Below, piece by piece: positions 11,239 to 24,199 of a DNA stretch of 64,000 nucleotides. This DNA comes from Siphonodentalium dalli (taxonomy: Eukaryota; Mollusca; Scaphopoda; Gadilida; Siphonodentaliidae), in contig CP136065.1 of NCBI GenBank assembly GCA_032622095.1, positions 244,341,474 to 244,405,473 of the forward strand, written 5' to 3'. Position 1 is the stretch's first letter. Each line of letters starts with the position of its first letter. The notes below the pieces were generated by a model. It did no database searches. It was not told where the DNA came from and saw only the letters and a program-made list of their open reading frames with translations. Both the position numbers and the translations under genes were made by a program.

Positions 11239-12164
11239 CTTGAAAAATTGACTGAATCGGACTGAGTACCTTTAATATGTACCTGGTTCGCGCGGTTACT
11301 GGTTATCATAACTCACATGTTCAGTGTCACCATGTAAACAATATTTATTCTAGCTGTCACGTGTACACGAATATATAATAATTACACTAGGAAGATGATT
11401 ATAATTACGATTTATTTTTATGTGAGATATAGAGGATCTGACAACAAGCAGGTTACTTTTTTAAAGTCATCTCATCGGTGTGTTACTTCTGAATAGGAAA
11501 TTATTTCATTATGGTTTTATGTCAATTAGTACGTGCCAAGTTGGCTTGGTCCCAATCAAAAATAATTAATGAATGTAGCTAAGACATTCCAACTAAAAAC
11601 TTGCTATGTCAGTACATTGCATATTTCCCACAAAACGACAAATCTTCTGCTTTGACTGAATACTGAATAAGTCGAACTTTACTTCCCCAAGATCGGTATA
11701 CGCTGCAATATTTTGGCCTTTCGATTCAGATGATTTTCTCAGATCAAAGAGAGCAGAATAATTATGCTCCCACGTGTGTAGCGAGTCTGGTGTCGCTTCG
11801 TGGTGCTGTCAGACTCACCGGTTGGAGAACGGCCGCATGGGAGCAGCCAACAGTTCAAAGTCGCTGATGAAAAATATTTCAAATGTTTTTTCTCTCCAAA
11901 TTTCTAAATGTTTTGCTGCAATTAATAAACTGCTGGGTCTAAACGGCATATTGTTGCAGTGATTATTGTTCGGATAGTTGCTACAATCGCAACCAATACT
12001 CTGTCTAAATTTCCCAGTTGATTCAGGCATAAACTTATTTCGAACTGTTGACATTTTACCAACGTTGCGTGGTGAGATCACATCCCACCACATCCTCCAG
12101 TTTCCACCTGTTGTATCGATGACGAATGAAAAAGCACTGCTAAGATTATGTATTTAACTTGCAG
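11239..12164. other. Intronic or intergenic; an uncertain minus-strand ORF
   Basis: The plus strand shows no exon. The minus strand has one longer open frame (11815-12093) that reads FVIDTTGGNWRMWWDVISP and later IGCDCSNYPNNNHC, and ends right at a GTGAGT donor (near 11818). The cysteine cluster and tryptophans look protein-like, but I cannot place the family with confidence, and FReD exon 3 lies on the opposite strand just beside it. Confidence 0.35.
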
Positions 12165-12329
12165 GGAATCTACTCATCAACGTCATGACAAACAACCGCC
12201 AGCAGACTCTACGGATAGATCTCGAAGACTTCGAGAATCAGACGAGATTTGCTCATTACAACAAGTTTTCTATCAGCAGCCCGGTGATTCAGTACATATT
12301 GAACGTCGATGGTTACCATGGCGATGCAG
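12165..12329 (+). pseudogene. FReD exon 3 (plus-strand copy)
   Basis: After the acceptor TTGCAG the exon reads (G)NLLINVMTNNRQQTLRID, LEDFENQTRFAHYNKFSISS, then PVIQYILNVDGYHGDAG. This is the central FReD segment, alignable throughout to the 165-bp exon 3 of the intact gene at 56718-56882, with the same length and phase (1 to 1). There is no internal stop. The donor is abnormal: after GATGCAG the intron begins GCGAAA instead of GTAAGT. GC donors exist but normally keep the AAGT tail, so splicing is doubtful. No exon 2 was found between here and 7155. I infer part of the same decaying gene as the exons at 7.1 and 26.6 kb. Confidence 0.85.
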
Positions 12330-12775
12330 GCGAAAATGAAATAATCAGATAAACTTTGATATTCCATGGTTTCAAATGTAAACATACAGTAATTTATCTC
12401 CTGTCCGGTCCGATACAGCATCACACCACATTTTACGATTGCGAACGTTGTTAGAAAACACATAGTCCGGTTGTTGATAAGGTACCCCTGAACCCCACCA
12501 CCATGACTTAACTTCACCCCACTCACTTTCTTCGTCATTATGTCCCTCAACTCGTATGCCATATTAACATAAAAAAGTGACCGTGTACACACCAGACAAG
12601 ATAGTGTCAAACATGCAAATTATAGAGAGAACATTTGTCAAATGTATACAAATGTATATATTGTTGTGAAGCTAAGACATGATGCCACATATTAGTGCAA
12701 AATTGGAACTCCCCGTTCACGATGGCCGCCAAAATGGCCACCGGAAGTAGAATACTGTATATTTGTCCAACATAT
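12330..12775. other. No gene seen
   Basis: The minus-strand open frame over this stretch is antisense to FReD exon 3 and has no recognisable domain. Confidence 0.5.
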
Positions 12776-14446
12776 TGTCATATTGTGGGGTAGTGCCATA
12801 TTGGGAGTTGTGTCATATTGTGATTTAACACGTTCATTTCATATCGCACATTTTAAATATTAGGTTGAACAAAAATTGGTTCAAAGAAATCGGGATTTTT
12901 TATATGGAGTGCATGAAAATACTGGGGGGTTAATACAAGATTCCATTATATACCACAGATGTGAGAAAAGCTCATTACTAACATTGATTCAAAGCACGGT
13001 AAAGTCTGGCGAAAATAATTGACCATAGGTGATTTAGCGGGGTTTAATTATATCCTGTCATATTCCCAACAGGTAAGTTGTATGAAGGATGTTAAATGTA
13101 ACTGAGCATGCAAATTTTGGATGGAAAATAGATTACCAGTATGAAAATGGTAGACATATCGGCGCCAAAATAGCCAGCAGATGGACTGTAATTAAGGTAA
13201 AAGATAACACCGCTGGACCATCGCTGGGTCCGGAGAATAGTTTCAGACTTAATGCCAGAATTTAATTACACACATGCCATCCTGCGTGCATGAGAGTAAT
13301 CTAGCATGAATCATTAATATAACATATGTGGGTGAAATTATGGCCAAAGCAAGTTATGCAAAGTAGCCTGTCCATCACATGATTTGAAAACTTCTACACG
13401 TGCCATAAGACGATTTTGTTGGATTGAGCTAGAACCGAGGATGTTCATTGGTGCTACTGACAAAATGACTACCTCAAGCCACCGTGCAGAACAGGGGGTA
13501 TAAATATGGATTGTGTTGGGAAATTCGTCACTTTCGAACGAATAAATTCTCAGCACAACTATTTATACTGTTCTGTTCATTACTTTAGGTGAGTTAAAAA
13601 CTAAGATACTTTTTGTTTGCAGATTAATACACCATGAATATTTGTAATAGGCGAGATATTTTCAATGTGAATATGTGAATCTTGTGAGTAAAGTTTTTCT
13701 GTTAAATCCGGAGTTTGTTCAACGGTAACACATTTGTATTATTATTGGCGATTATGAAACATGCAAATCTTTCATCCGGGTTCCGGGAAATTTTGTATAG
13801 CCATGTTCAGGTGTAATGTTTGTCTACTAATTTGATATATTTGTGTATCACATTCTTCAGTTTCGCAAATAGGGTTTAGGGGCCACATATAATTCAAATT
13901 ATCCCGGGTTTGTCATGGAGTGTTCAATACAAGGCTATATTCCATTTCCGAAGCCATACAATGCCCAAATAGTTCGGGGACAGTTAACTATATATAATCG
14001 CATCTACGCGCTGGCAAATGTGTTTCCCCATCACATGTATTATGTATTACTTCAATGTTATTATAAGCATAGATCAATATATGTCTGAATTCATCCATCC
14101 AACCAATCAATCTAAGTTGCATGCACGGGCTATGCTTGAGGACCAACATATGCTTAAATCTAAATAAAGATTGATTGATTGGTTGATTGACGAATGGTTG
14201 CTGAATTGTTACCACTATTTATTCTGTTACTGCCATTCTAATTATAATGCTAAAATTGGTTATTACTTTTTGGACTTTCGAACGAATAAATTCTCAGCAC
14301 AACTATTTATACTGTTCTGTTCATTACTTTAGGTACCAACAGCCTACCAAGCTAATTTCCCCAAAGATGAAAATCTAAACAAGATGGCAGCGGATTATAA
14401 TTAAAGAAGGGTTTCACCCACCACACCCGAATTCCGCACTGCCACA
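12776..14446. mobile_element. 1.67-kb duplicated unit, copy 1
   Basis: It matches 21319-22989 base for base at a constant offset of 8543, with only one difference seen by eye (AGCAGATGG against AGCAGGTGG near 13181). Inside, a roughly 60-bp segment from CTTTCGAACGAATAAATTCT to CATTACTTTAGGT occurs twice (about 13531-13592 and 14275-14333). A TATAAATA and an AATAAA lie just before and within the first copy, an arrangement like U3-R-U5 of a retroelement. It has no long ORF and no reverse transcriptase, so it looks non-autonomous and recently active, or it is a plain segmental duplication. Confidence 0.85.
13499..13546 (+). promoter_or_regulatory. TATA box and polyadenylation signal in copy 1
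   Basis: TATAAATA (13499-13506) is followed 35 bp later by AATAAA (13541-13546). The same pair occurs in copy 2 at 22042-22049 and 22084-22089. The short TATA-to-polyA spacing is what LTRs show; function is inferred. Confidence 0.4.
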
Positions 14447-14999
14447 CTGTTGTCAGAATCCACCGGGCAAGACAGATCCATCAAGGAAAAATCAATACGA
14501 GGGACCAATACATCGAAGGACAGATCAGGACTGTTTCGACGGCATGCAGGAGGGGCCGACTTCATAAAAGGTCGACAAAATAGACGGCAGTATTTCAACA
14601 ATGCAATAATTATCTGTGCGGACATACCTCCTCTTCTATGGATTCAGAATAAAATTTAGGAGCTGTTGTTCGTGCAATCCAAAGGATACAGATTCAAATT
14701 CTACACGGAAAACTTGTGTGTGATTCTCAAATCTGTATAGGTATTTGATTCATATAATTAATGCAAAATATTAAGCAGAACACATAATTTATTCATTTTA
14801 ATCCGTGAAATTTTCGGTAAACTGAATAGTCTAATGGTGGAACGCACTGTGGGTGACAACAACCGGTAGAATTTTTAAACATATCCAATATATATGTTCG
14901 CATTAGTTGGTCTAAAATTATGACAAGGCAAATTCATTTTCACTGACCTAAACCCTAGGCAGTGCAAGATTCATTTCCCCATATATCGATTGCATAACA
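14447..14999. other. No gene seen
   Basis: Sequence after copy 1 of the duplicated unit. Opposite-strand short frames exist but have no recognisable motifs. Confidence 0.45.
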
Positions 15000-15252
15000 A
15001 ACGCTCTTTGTTAGATATCGCAACGAAAGCACATTCGCTCTTTATTAATCACATGAAGATAGCATAGACGCTCTTTGTTATTTACCGCAATTAATAATAG
15101 ACGCTCTTTATTATATACCCCAAATGAGAACACAGACGCTCTTTATTAATCACAAGCAGATAGCATAGACGCTCTTTATAATGAATAAGTGAAGGCATCA
15201 TCGACGCTCTTTATTATATACCACAGCGGGAGCACCGACGCTCTTTATTGTA
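15000..15252. repeat. Tandem repeat, about 33-bp unit, 8-9 copies
   Basis: GACGCTCTTTATTA recurs every 30-35 bp, alternating with tails of the types ATCACAAGCAGATAGCATA and TATACCACAGCGGGAGCAC. Two unit types appear in rough alternation. It is non-coding. Confidence 0.85.
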
Positions 15253-16679
15253 CTTCTCGACACATAGAACACATAGCTTCTTTGTTTTAATCTGGGCCAG
15301 TTGGTCAGTTGATTTTCATGGGTCGGTGTTTCTACACGCCGTGGGACAATTTCTCGGTGAAATCAAGTCTCTGCGTGGTCATTCCTCCACCCGTAAAATT
15401 GTTAACTTCTTGTGTGGCCTAACGGCTAGAACGACGATAAACCCTAAGAAACCAAACCAAACCAAATCTTCGTTTTTATATAAACCCAAGTATAACATAA
15501 TTATAATTCGTATACAAGCCTACTGTAAACTACTTGTCGCAAGTTTCAATTCACGGAACAAAAGGCATATATCTATACATATGAATTCATTTAAACAGAT
15601 AATATAAGATACGAATTAATTCAAAATACACCCAGATGCGCAGTTGCAAAACATGACTAAAATACGTCTAATTTGACAAACATTGGCATATACATGAAAA
15701 ATGTGGTGTCCTAACAAATTTCGTTTTCCTCTTTTTATCCTATAACGTTTGGTTCATTTGGAAATAACTTATTGATTGAGTAGCTTCATTGAAATTTCAA
15801 GCGGCGAAGAAAGACTGGATAATGTCAAATACAGGAATAATAGTTCCTTTGTGTTAATTCTTCATAATAAATCTAAATTTCTCCCCAAATTGCCATTGCT
15901 GAAAAATGTAAAATGGTATTCTGTTTCAATGAGTTTACATCTACACACATTACATAATCTTTCACTAACGAGTAGTGGCGCTGTTTGTGTCTCCCCCTTT
16001 GTTAATTTCCAAACTATGATTGCTGATTCGCAGTCTCGTAAATAGAAAACGCGCTTTATTAGAACGCGTGTAGCAAATGTATGGCTCAAATTAGTACCTT
16101 GCTTTAAACAACCTATGCGTTGTTCTCAGTTTTAGATCTTCCGTTTTCAATTTTCGCACATGTTCATTTGAAATGTCAACACCATATGTTCCATATAAGT
16201 GACTATTCACTGCATAATGGCACCGCTAACGATGCAGTTTCCAAATATAGATAGTTCAAGTTACCGTGTAGTTAATCACACATGGTATTGTTTTAATCAT
16301 AACGGTGTGGACCTCATGCCGAGAATAAAAGCGGGTGTTCATGGACCTGAATAAAATTAATGCGACGGGCATATAGGACTAGAAGTGATCTTTTCATGTA
16401 GTTTGTTACACAAAAGGCGCCGATTGGAATGATACATGACATCATAATTACTCTATAGTTAGATGGTTAAACAAAATACAATATTGAAATACAGCTCATT
16501 AAAGTGATATGAATCACCCAGATATGGTGATCAACTATATGTATGGAATAATCAAAAGTTTAAAATATGTAATTTGTGTTTAAACATTATATCCGAATAG
16601 ATGACACATACAGCCATTCTCATAAATATTAAGTTGATGTAGTTCTTTGGGCCGACATTTATTTCATTTATTACAGATA
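15253..16679. other. No gene seen
   Basis: AT-rich with short random frames, including an overlapping pair at 15776-16089. Nothing recognisable. Confidence 0.45.
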
Positions 16680-16875
16680 CATGCGTCCCGAATCGATTAC
16701 TAAATATTTACAATTGAGCATTGTTCAAGCGAAGTTTTCTATGGAGTGTTTCGGTCGATTTGCTTCATATTTTCAGCGAGGTTAGTAGAAGTTTACCTTC
16801 TTTCCGTTGGCATAGCGCTCGAAAACTATCTTATCAGTTTTCACGCACCCGAACAAGTGCATAATACGTCTTTAA
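16680..16875 (+). repeat. Dispersed repeat, copy A
   Basis: It begins TGCGTCCCGAATC, continues AAATATTTACAATTGAGC, then TTTTCTATGGAG, GGTCGATTT, TTAGTAGAA and ends near ATACGTCTTTAAA. A diverged copy in the same orientation lies at 42530-42735. It is probably an old interspersed element. Confidence 0.7.
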
Positions 16876-18340
16876 ATATAAAATGTTCATTCAGTCATTA
16901 CTCAATACTTGTATTATTATTATGTAATGGTTCAGTTTTATCTCTTGATACACAACTATGATACCTATGCATAGGTCACCGACTCATATTTTGAATTGTG
17001 TATGAGTAATGCACGATTCAGGATGTATATAATCCCAGAGAGAAAATCGAATAAAGGATTATATAATAATTATACAAAATTAATTGTCGGAAATAAATTG
17101 GTTTCACAACAATTTGGCGATATTCGGTTATCATTCCGTGTAGCTCTGTACACATGATGATGAAATGATAATCATCGCCCATTTCGCATCTGCAGTAATG
17201 TGCATAAATGTACCTGATTTATCCTATGATTTTGTCAGCCATTTAGTATATTAAAAGGGTAATTTTAGATTATCTGTTCACAATTGCAACATACATTTAG
17301 TTAAATAAGTTCATACAACAAGGCATAGCAGTCGAAATTATGCTTCCTTCTTGGTTTTCTTAAAATTAAAATTAAGACAGGAAATAATGTACAGTGAAAT
17401 TGGTTTGAGTATAATTATGACGTGTTGTCTATGGTTCTGGGTTCGATAGCAATGAGTTCGGGGTCCCGTGCACGCTATCAGAGCTAGAGTATGGGCGGCG
17501 TTCTCTAGTATACATATCAGGCCTATGTCACTGTATGTTTATAATTGAGAGGACATGATAAGTATTGGCTTTATATATCAATATAAAAGTTTTCCGCGCC
17601 GATTACCATATATACAGGCTCAAAAAGAGCGTTTTTGGGATCCATTAATATGTGGATCTATATTTCAACAAACTGTCAATATTCAATAGCAAATAGGGAC
17701 TTCAGACGTCTGTATATCCATTTATATACTGAACGCATATATAAGCTGACGTTGCGCGACCATTTCTGGTCATATTATATACAATTCCACACAAAACACG
17801 ACATTTCTCAGTCTACTATAAGACCTATACTTATTTATGAACGGTAGTTCACACGCTTTCCGTGATACGATATCTAAATGCCAAGATTATGCAGAATGAT
17901 AAGCAACTGCAAAGCCGGGCTATAGTTTTGCAGTTAAATCCAATAAATGACCAGGATTGCATCTCCTGGTCTGTTGTTAACCGCGCCTCATTAATATGGA
18001 AAGGATAGTCCATGGTTGCCGGATATTAATGAGGACTTTATCCCATGGTATCTGATAGAAGTTGAACATGCACAAAGTAATACAATGCCAGCATGCTGAA
18101 TGCACATCCGCGTGCATTCTTGTAAATAACTTGTTATAGGGTCACAAAGACATGAAGGTTAAAATCCGAGAATGCATATATAAATTGTATAATTTTTTGT
18201 TATATACACACCGAAGTGCGACCTTGTGAATAACCCAATCGTTTTGCTGTGTTGTAATGAAAATAATCTTCATTGTGATGAGAACATAGAATGAAGAGAA
18301 TAAGAGACGTCACACAGTACAGTGTACGTCCTATTCCTGT
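16876..18340. other. No gene seen
   Basis: AT-rich, no exon or clear repeat. Confidence 0.45.
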
Positions 18341-19160
18341 TCCAGAGTGGTTCGATTTCCTAACCAATCTCTCCTTTCCGGTAACGAATCTATCACTTCC
18401 GGTTAATAATTTTATCCCTTCCGGGAACGAATCTTGTCACTTCCGGGGACGAATCATTTCCGAGTACGAAACTCACAACTTTTGTTATTTTATAGCAATT
18501 TTGCGGTCAATATATTTCCAATGCGAATTATAATATCATAGCTACTTCCCGTGCAAGAGGCCCAAACTGACTTATGCTCATTATACAAGCTGATTTTTAC
18601 GATTATTTATGGCTACTTCCCAGTGCGCGAAGGTCATACTTAAAGACGCATTTTTATGCTCGATTCTACAATCACTTGAAACGGCTTCCCCATGCGTGAA
18701 GTTCGTACATAACTAGGCTCATGTATACATGTATGCTGGTTGATACACTCATATTTGGGTGAGCCGGTTTCCCAGTCGCGAGAAGCTTGGAAATCAATCA
18801 TGCTACATTCTACAATTAGGCATGGCGTCAGGGCCATGGCCTGGGGGTCTCTGGTGTCGCATGTCGCAAATTCGTGATATATTATCGCTTATTTCTAAAC
18901 GTCATGACGGGGCCAGACTCCAATTTTAAACATGCTCGTTTCTACTATCCTACATGGCTCAGATGCCATTTTTCACGTGGTTTTTGTATCGGAGGTTGCA
19001 TATGACTCAGCTCATATATAAACTTCCTTTCGGTGCGAAACTACATTATATATATGCTCAATTTCTATGGCGAAGAAAAGGGGTTAGCAACCTTTTGTCC
19101 CCCGGATTTTCTTGTGTTGTACTTCTATACCGACATCAACGCAAGACTTCGCTTTAGAAG
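18341..19160. repeat. Degenerate short repeats
   Basis: At 18360-18460 a unit of about 27 bp (CACTTCCGGGAACGAATC) recurs four times. From 18540 to about 19050 a looser unit of 60-90 bp recurs, carrying GCTACTTCCC, GCGCGAAG and TTATGCTC. Copies are strongly diverged. Confidence 0.5.
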
Positions 19161-21318
19161 GGGTTCCGCTGTCTGACGGGTTCAAGTTTGGATAGATTGG
19201 TATGCAGGCTGTGGGTCACAATTTATTGACAGGCTCCTGATATTTTGTATAGAATTGATCACTCTATATATAATATATGTCATTGGGGCTACTTACTTAT
19301 TTATTTATCTTATTATTTAGACCCACATCTCCTGAGTTTGTGCATTTCCATTGTTCTGATTGAAACAGCAGCCCAACCAAAGGAAAGCCTCACATGCTGG
19401 TTTTCTTAGAGCATATTCTACAAACAGGTCAATATGTGACCTGATTACTGCTTTACGAGTTGCGAGAGCATAATTTACACATACTGTCACGACGTGACGT
19501 CAGTATAACAAGTACGAGCCAAGAGTACATCTTTACATACAGTCTTACGGACTAAGGGCACATTTCTATATAATTGCCACTATATCACAGAAATTCGGGC
19601 CTCACCACGTAATAATATAACGTATTATACACTTGTCTACATGACATTAAAACAGCTGAAATTGCTGGCTACATCATATCGCATATTCGACTATAAATAT
19701 GACATTACATAACACCTATTTATGATATCAACTTGTCTTTGCAAGACGTAAATACTTATACAAATTAAAACATGGAAATACTTTTCGTGAACAGGTCATG
19801 TACGTCATATATGACTACTTCAGATATAAATGACTAATATGAAGTTAAATATAACTTAAATATAACAAGCCACACAAGGGCTGGTTCGTTTCACACGATA
19901 TCCAGTCAAGTTACTATGAAAAATGCTACTTATATACAAATCATAAACGGTCCTTCCTTTTCAAAACTTGTTTGAAAAGGTACCCGCATCCTATAATGAA
20001 AGTATACATGCATATTCATGCATATCTATGTAAGTCATACAGTGATGCTGGGAAAATACGAAATAAAAGCATAGTTCATCGAACATTTATCTCATTTCAA
20101 TAGATATAATGCTGAGCTTTAATAACAAATCTACTTGACTAAGTTCATTAATGAAACGTTGTCTGTCACTCATAATGGTTCCATCACCACCATCACCACT
20201 CTACTACGCTACCACCACTACCATTACCATCATTCGAGATATGTTAAGCTTATTATACAAATATTCTTTGCAAACTAGTATATATCTTCAGCAAAATCTT
20301 CTCATTCTTATATCAAATTTCAGTGTTCTGCGACGTCACACTTAAATACACATATTTATTGGCATTAATTTACCAATTACCACATTGGAATATGCGATAG
20401 CTATTTACAAGATATGGGATTTTCAGTTCCTGCAAATAATTAATTACTTCTAACACTAACTATGTATTCAGCGATATGCATTCTACAAGGCTTACAAACT
20501 GAAAGCTCTTGCTAGTTGAAAGCTAAATAGTCTTTAAACTGATGTTATTTCAACTACTTCTTGATTCCTTATACCGATTCATACGCCTTAGACTTTGAAG
20601 ATTATTAGGCATTGTCAGGAGCAAATTTCTATATGTGTTCTGCCACTATATTTTGCCTTAATACCAGATGCAAATCACTCCAAGAGTAAACGAGGTATGT
20701 AGGTTACGTTCAAAATGAGTCAGGCCACATTTCTGTTTCATGTTATTAATTTTATTTATGTGTAACAATGCACAGCTTCTTTGCTTCTTAGCGTCGGAAA
20801 TGAATTGCAGTAATATTCGATCAAATCACACCAATGTGATGACAAAGGTTTAATTACTTATGTAACTATTACATTAAAAACTCATGCAAAATTTCACATT
20901 TATTTAGCACAAAAGCAGTTCAATTTTATTTCAAGTGACCATATTCGGCTCACATTGATTCTCTACTATATCATACGTCATTTTGCACGCAAGTTCTTTT
21001 CAAATCATTCACTAGCAGGCCAAATTATGGTTGATAAGTTATTGATAGATGACTCGAACGATAATACCTAAATCTCTCTACTTAATTCTTTGGTGTTTGC
21101 GAGTATAATAGTTGACTCTAAGCACTCCAAGTTCAATTCTCTTCAACGTCAGAGCCGACGGATCATGATGTCACAGAATACAGCCATCTCACGGACATTC
21201 AGGAACGGGCATCAGCTCCACTATATCCACAAATATGAACAAAGAAAATTGTTGACTGTTTGCATTATTTTTTTTATATGGAGATGCCAGGCGCCATCTC
21301 ATTGGGACAAGAGGGTAG
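19161..21318. other. No gene seen; small ACC/ATC microsatellite
   Basis: AT-rich sequence. A short impure CAC/CCA run sits at about 20170-20235. No exon was recognised. Confidence 0.45.
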
Positions 21319-22989
21319 TGTCATATTGTGGGGTAGTGCCATATTGGGAGTTGTGTCATATTGTGATTTAACACGTTCATTTCATATCGCACATTTTAAA
21401 TATTAGGTTGAACAAAAATTGGTTCAAAGAAATCGGGATTTTTTATATGGAGTGCATGAAAATACTGGGGGGTTAATACAAGATTCCATTATATACCACA
21501 GATGTGAGAAAAGCTCATTACTAACATTGATTCAAAGCACGGTAAAGTCTGGCGAAAATAATTGACCATAGGTGATTTAGCGGGGTTTAATTATATCCTG
21601 TCATATTCCCAACAGGTAAGTTGTATGAAGGATGTTAAATGTAACTGAGCATGCAAATTTTGGATGGAAAATAGATTACCAGTATGAAAATGGTAGACAT
21701 ATCGGCGCCAAAATAGCCAGCAGGTGGACTGTAATTAAGGTAAAAGATAACACCGCTGGACCATCGCTGGGTCCGGAGAATAGTTTCAGACTTAATGCCA
21801 GAATTTAATTACACACATGCCATCCTGCGTGCATGAGAGTAATCTAGCATGAATCATTAATATAACATATGTGGGTGAAATTATGGCCAAAGCAAGTTAT
21901 GCAAAGTAGCCTGTCCATCACATGATTTGAAAACTTCTACACGTGCCATAAGACGATTTTGTTGGATTGAGCTAGAACCGAGGATGTTCATTGGTGCTAC
22001 TGACAAAATGACTACCTCAAGCCACCGTGCAGAACAGGGGGTATAAATATGGATTGTGTTGGGAAATTCGTCACTTTCGAACGAATAAATTCTCAGCACA
22101 ACTATTTATACTGTTCTGTTCATTACTTTAGGTGAGTTAAAAACTAAGATACTTTTTGTTTGCAGATTAATACACCATGAATATTTGTAATAGGCGAGAT
22201 ATTTTCAATGTGAATATGTGAATCTTGTGAGTAAAGTTTTTCTGTTAAATCCGGAGTTTGTTCAACGGTAACACATTTGTATTATTATTGGCGATTATGA
22301 AACATGCAAATCTTTCATCCGGGTTCCGGGAAATTTTGTATAGCCATGTTCAGGTGTAATGTTTGTCTACTAATTTGATATATTTGTGTATCACATTCTT
22401 CAGTTTCGCAAATAGGGTTTAGGGGCCACATATAATTCAAATTATCCCGGGTTTGTCATGGAGTGTTCAATACAAGGCTATATTCCATTTCCGAAGCCAT
22501 ACAATGCCCAAATAGTTCGGGGACAGTTAACTATATATAATCGCATCTACGCGCTGGCAAATGTGTTTCCCCATCACATGTATTATGTATTACTTCAATG
22601 TTATTATAAGCATAGATCAATATATGTCTGAATTCATCCATCCAACCAATCAATCTAAGTTGCATGCACGGGCTATGCTTGAGGACCAACATATGCTTAA
22701 ATCTAAATAAAGATTGATTGATTGGTTGATTGACGAATGGTTGCTGAATTGTTACCACTATTTATTCTGTTACTGCCATTCTAATTATAATGCTAAAATT
22801 GGTTATTACTTTTTGGACTTTCGAACGAATAAATTCTCAGCACAACTATTTATACTGTTCTGTTCATTACTTTAGGTACCAACAGCCTACCAAGCTAATT
22901 TCCCCAAAGATGAAAATCTAAACAAGATGGCAGCGGATTATAATTAAAGAAGGGTTTCACCCACCACACCCGAATTCCGCACTGCCACA
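21319..22989. mobile_element. 1.67-kb duplicated unit, copy 2
   Basis: Same sequence and orientation as 12776-14446, including the internal pair of about 60-bp direct repeats and the TATAAATA/AATAAA pair. The flanks differ completely on both sides (GACAAGAGGGTAG before, ATATCATCGCG after), so the edges of the duplicated block are sharp. No target-site duplication can be seen at either copy. Confidence 0.85.
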
Positions 22990-22993
22990 ATAT

Positions 22994-23335
22994 CATCGCG
23001 CAAATAGGTTCATATTTGATTATTTGATTCTGAAATAAGCCCATAGTGGAATTATATCCCGTATTCTGTTTTATGGCACGGGCCACAGTGAAAACAAATT
23101 TTAAAGAGATTACATCTTGTAAGTCATGAGTTGGTATCTTCGTGTTATTTTCCGCCCATAATGCACTTATAATAAGTCATTATGAGTCGATAATGGCACT
23201 AAACACTCTCATTTTCAGTTCGTTATGGACTCAAAATGTGGCGATTCTACACCGAGTATGAACCTAAAGCAGAGCGTATTATAAGCCGATAACGTGCCGA
23301 TTTTCTGGATAACAAGCCGATTTTTCACTAATATC
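22994..23335 (+). repeat. Dispersed repeat, copy A
   Basis: It starts CATCGCGCAAATAGG and continues TTTGATTCTGAAATAAGC, GGCACGGGCCACAGTGAAAA, ATGAGTCGATAATGG and a GATAACA motif at the end. A diverged copy in the same orientation lies at 57210-57560. Confidence 0.65.
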
Positions 23336-23544
23336 TTCTGGATCAGTTTCTGCTGCTGTTTGGAACTAGTGGATAATTGTGCCTATTTTGTGTTGTTCAT
23401 TGGAGTAATAAAATATGGCATTCTTTGTGTTCCAGCCTCTTTCTCTTATATGTCTACAGAACGCGGTATAAACTTCCATTAAACATTGCCATTGGGATTC
23501 TAGTCATATATCAATGTGATATGAGTGAGGCATACCGTTACCTA

Positions 23545-24110
23545 TGAATATCACCCCTCAATGAGACAAAACTGATCACTTGGGCTCGAAGTAGTCGTCA
23601 CAATGGCCGCCATTTCCTCCCAATTAATAAAAACTATATATGCACTGTTGTATCTGTTCATCTGTCTTTCCTCTTCTTAAACTTTCTGAACACCCCTAAA
23701 GGTAATATTACTATTTCGGGCCAGTGTGAGAGTTGGGAAATGGTGGTTGTGTTTACACGACTTAACTGATTCTACAAAATGGATTTTCCCATTCAGTTAA
23801 GAAAGTATATTTATAGTAATTTCCATCCCGAAGTAGGTACTTTGCTGTACCGACTCGAATATTTGACAGCACAGAGAATACTTGTATATCACATAAAATA
23901 ATATAAATAGATATAAAACATTGATCATTGAAGCGCATCTGCCAGTTTAAAGATCATATGGTTAGATTTAGTAAATCCTGCAGTTTTCTTCCGATTGTTT
24001 TACGGCATTCAAACTGTCGTCCGCGAATAATCCACGCTGCGACTGAAGTCCTTCAACAACAGAAACACCAATGGTCCTAGTAAAGTCTCCTTATGAACGC
24101 CAGACATAAC
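23545..24110 (-). pseudogene. Non-LTR reverse transcriptase remnant
   Basis: Read on the minus strand with several frameshifts, the order of RT landmarks is kept. SGVHKETLLGPLVFLLLKDF resembles the SGVPQGSVLGPLLFLLYIND block, then come QRGLFADDSL (catalytic FADD box), LQDLLNL, a stop, and NWQMRFN (the WQMRFN block), with AKYL and FGMEIT in two frames further on. This is the finger/palm portion of a Jockey/CR1-like LINE. Multiple frameshifts and stops show it is dead. The lower end, below about 23700, is assigned only loosely. Confidence 0.7.
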
Positions 24111-24199
24111 TGACCATACCGCTGGTTCCTCGCCGTCCACACAAATATTCTGCCCCATGTTCGTCGGTCATGATTGAATCCATCTTAAAACGTGTTCCC

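Noticed and set aside
12209-12610. 133-codon minus-strand ORF
   Set aside because: Largely antisense to FReD exon 3; no recognisable domain of its own.
13338-13556. 72-codon ORF repeated identically at 21881
   Set aside because: Its conservation is explained by the recent 1.67-kb duplication; there is no domain, and it covers the TATA/polyA segment.
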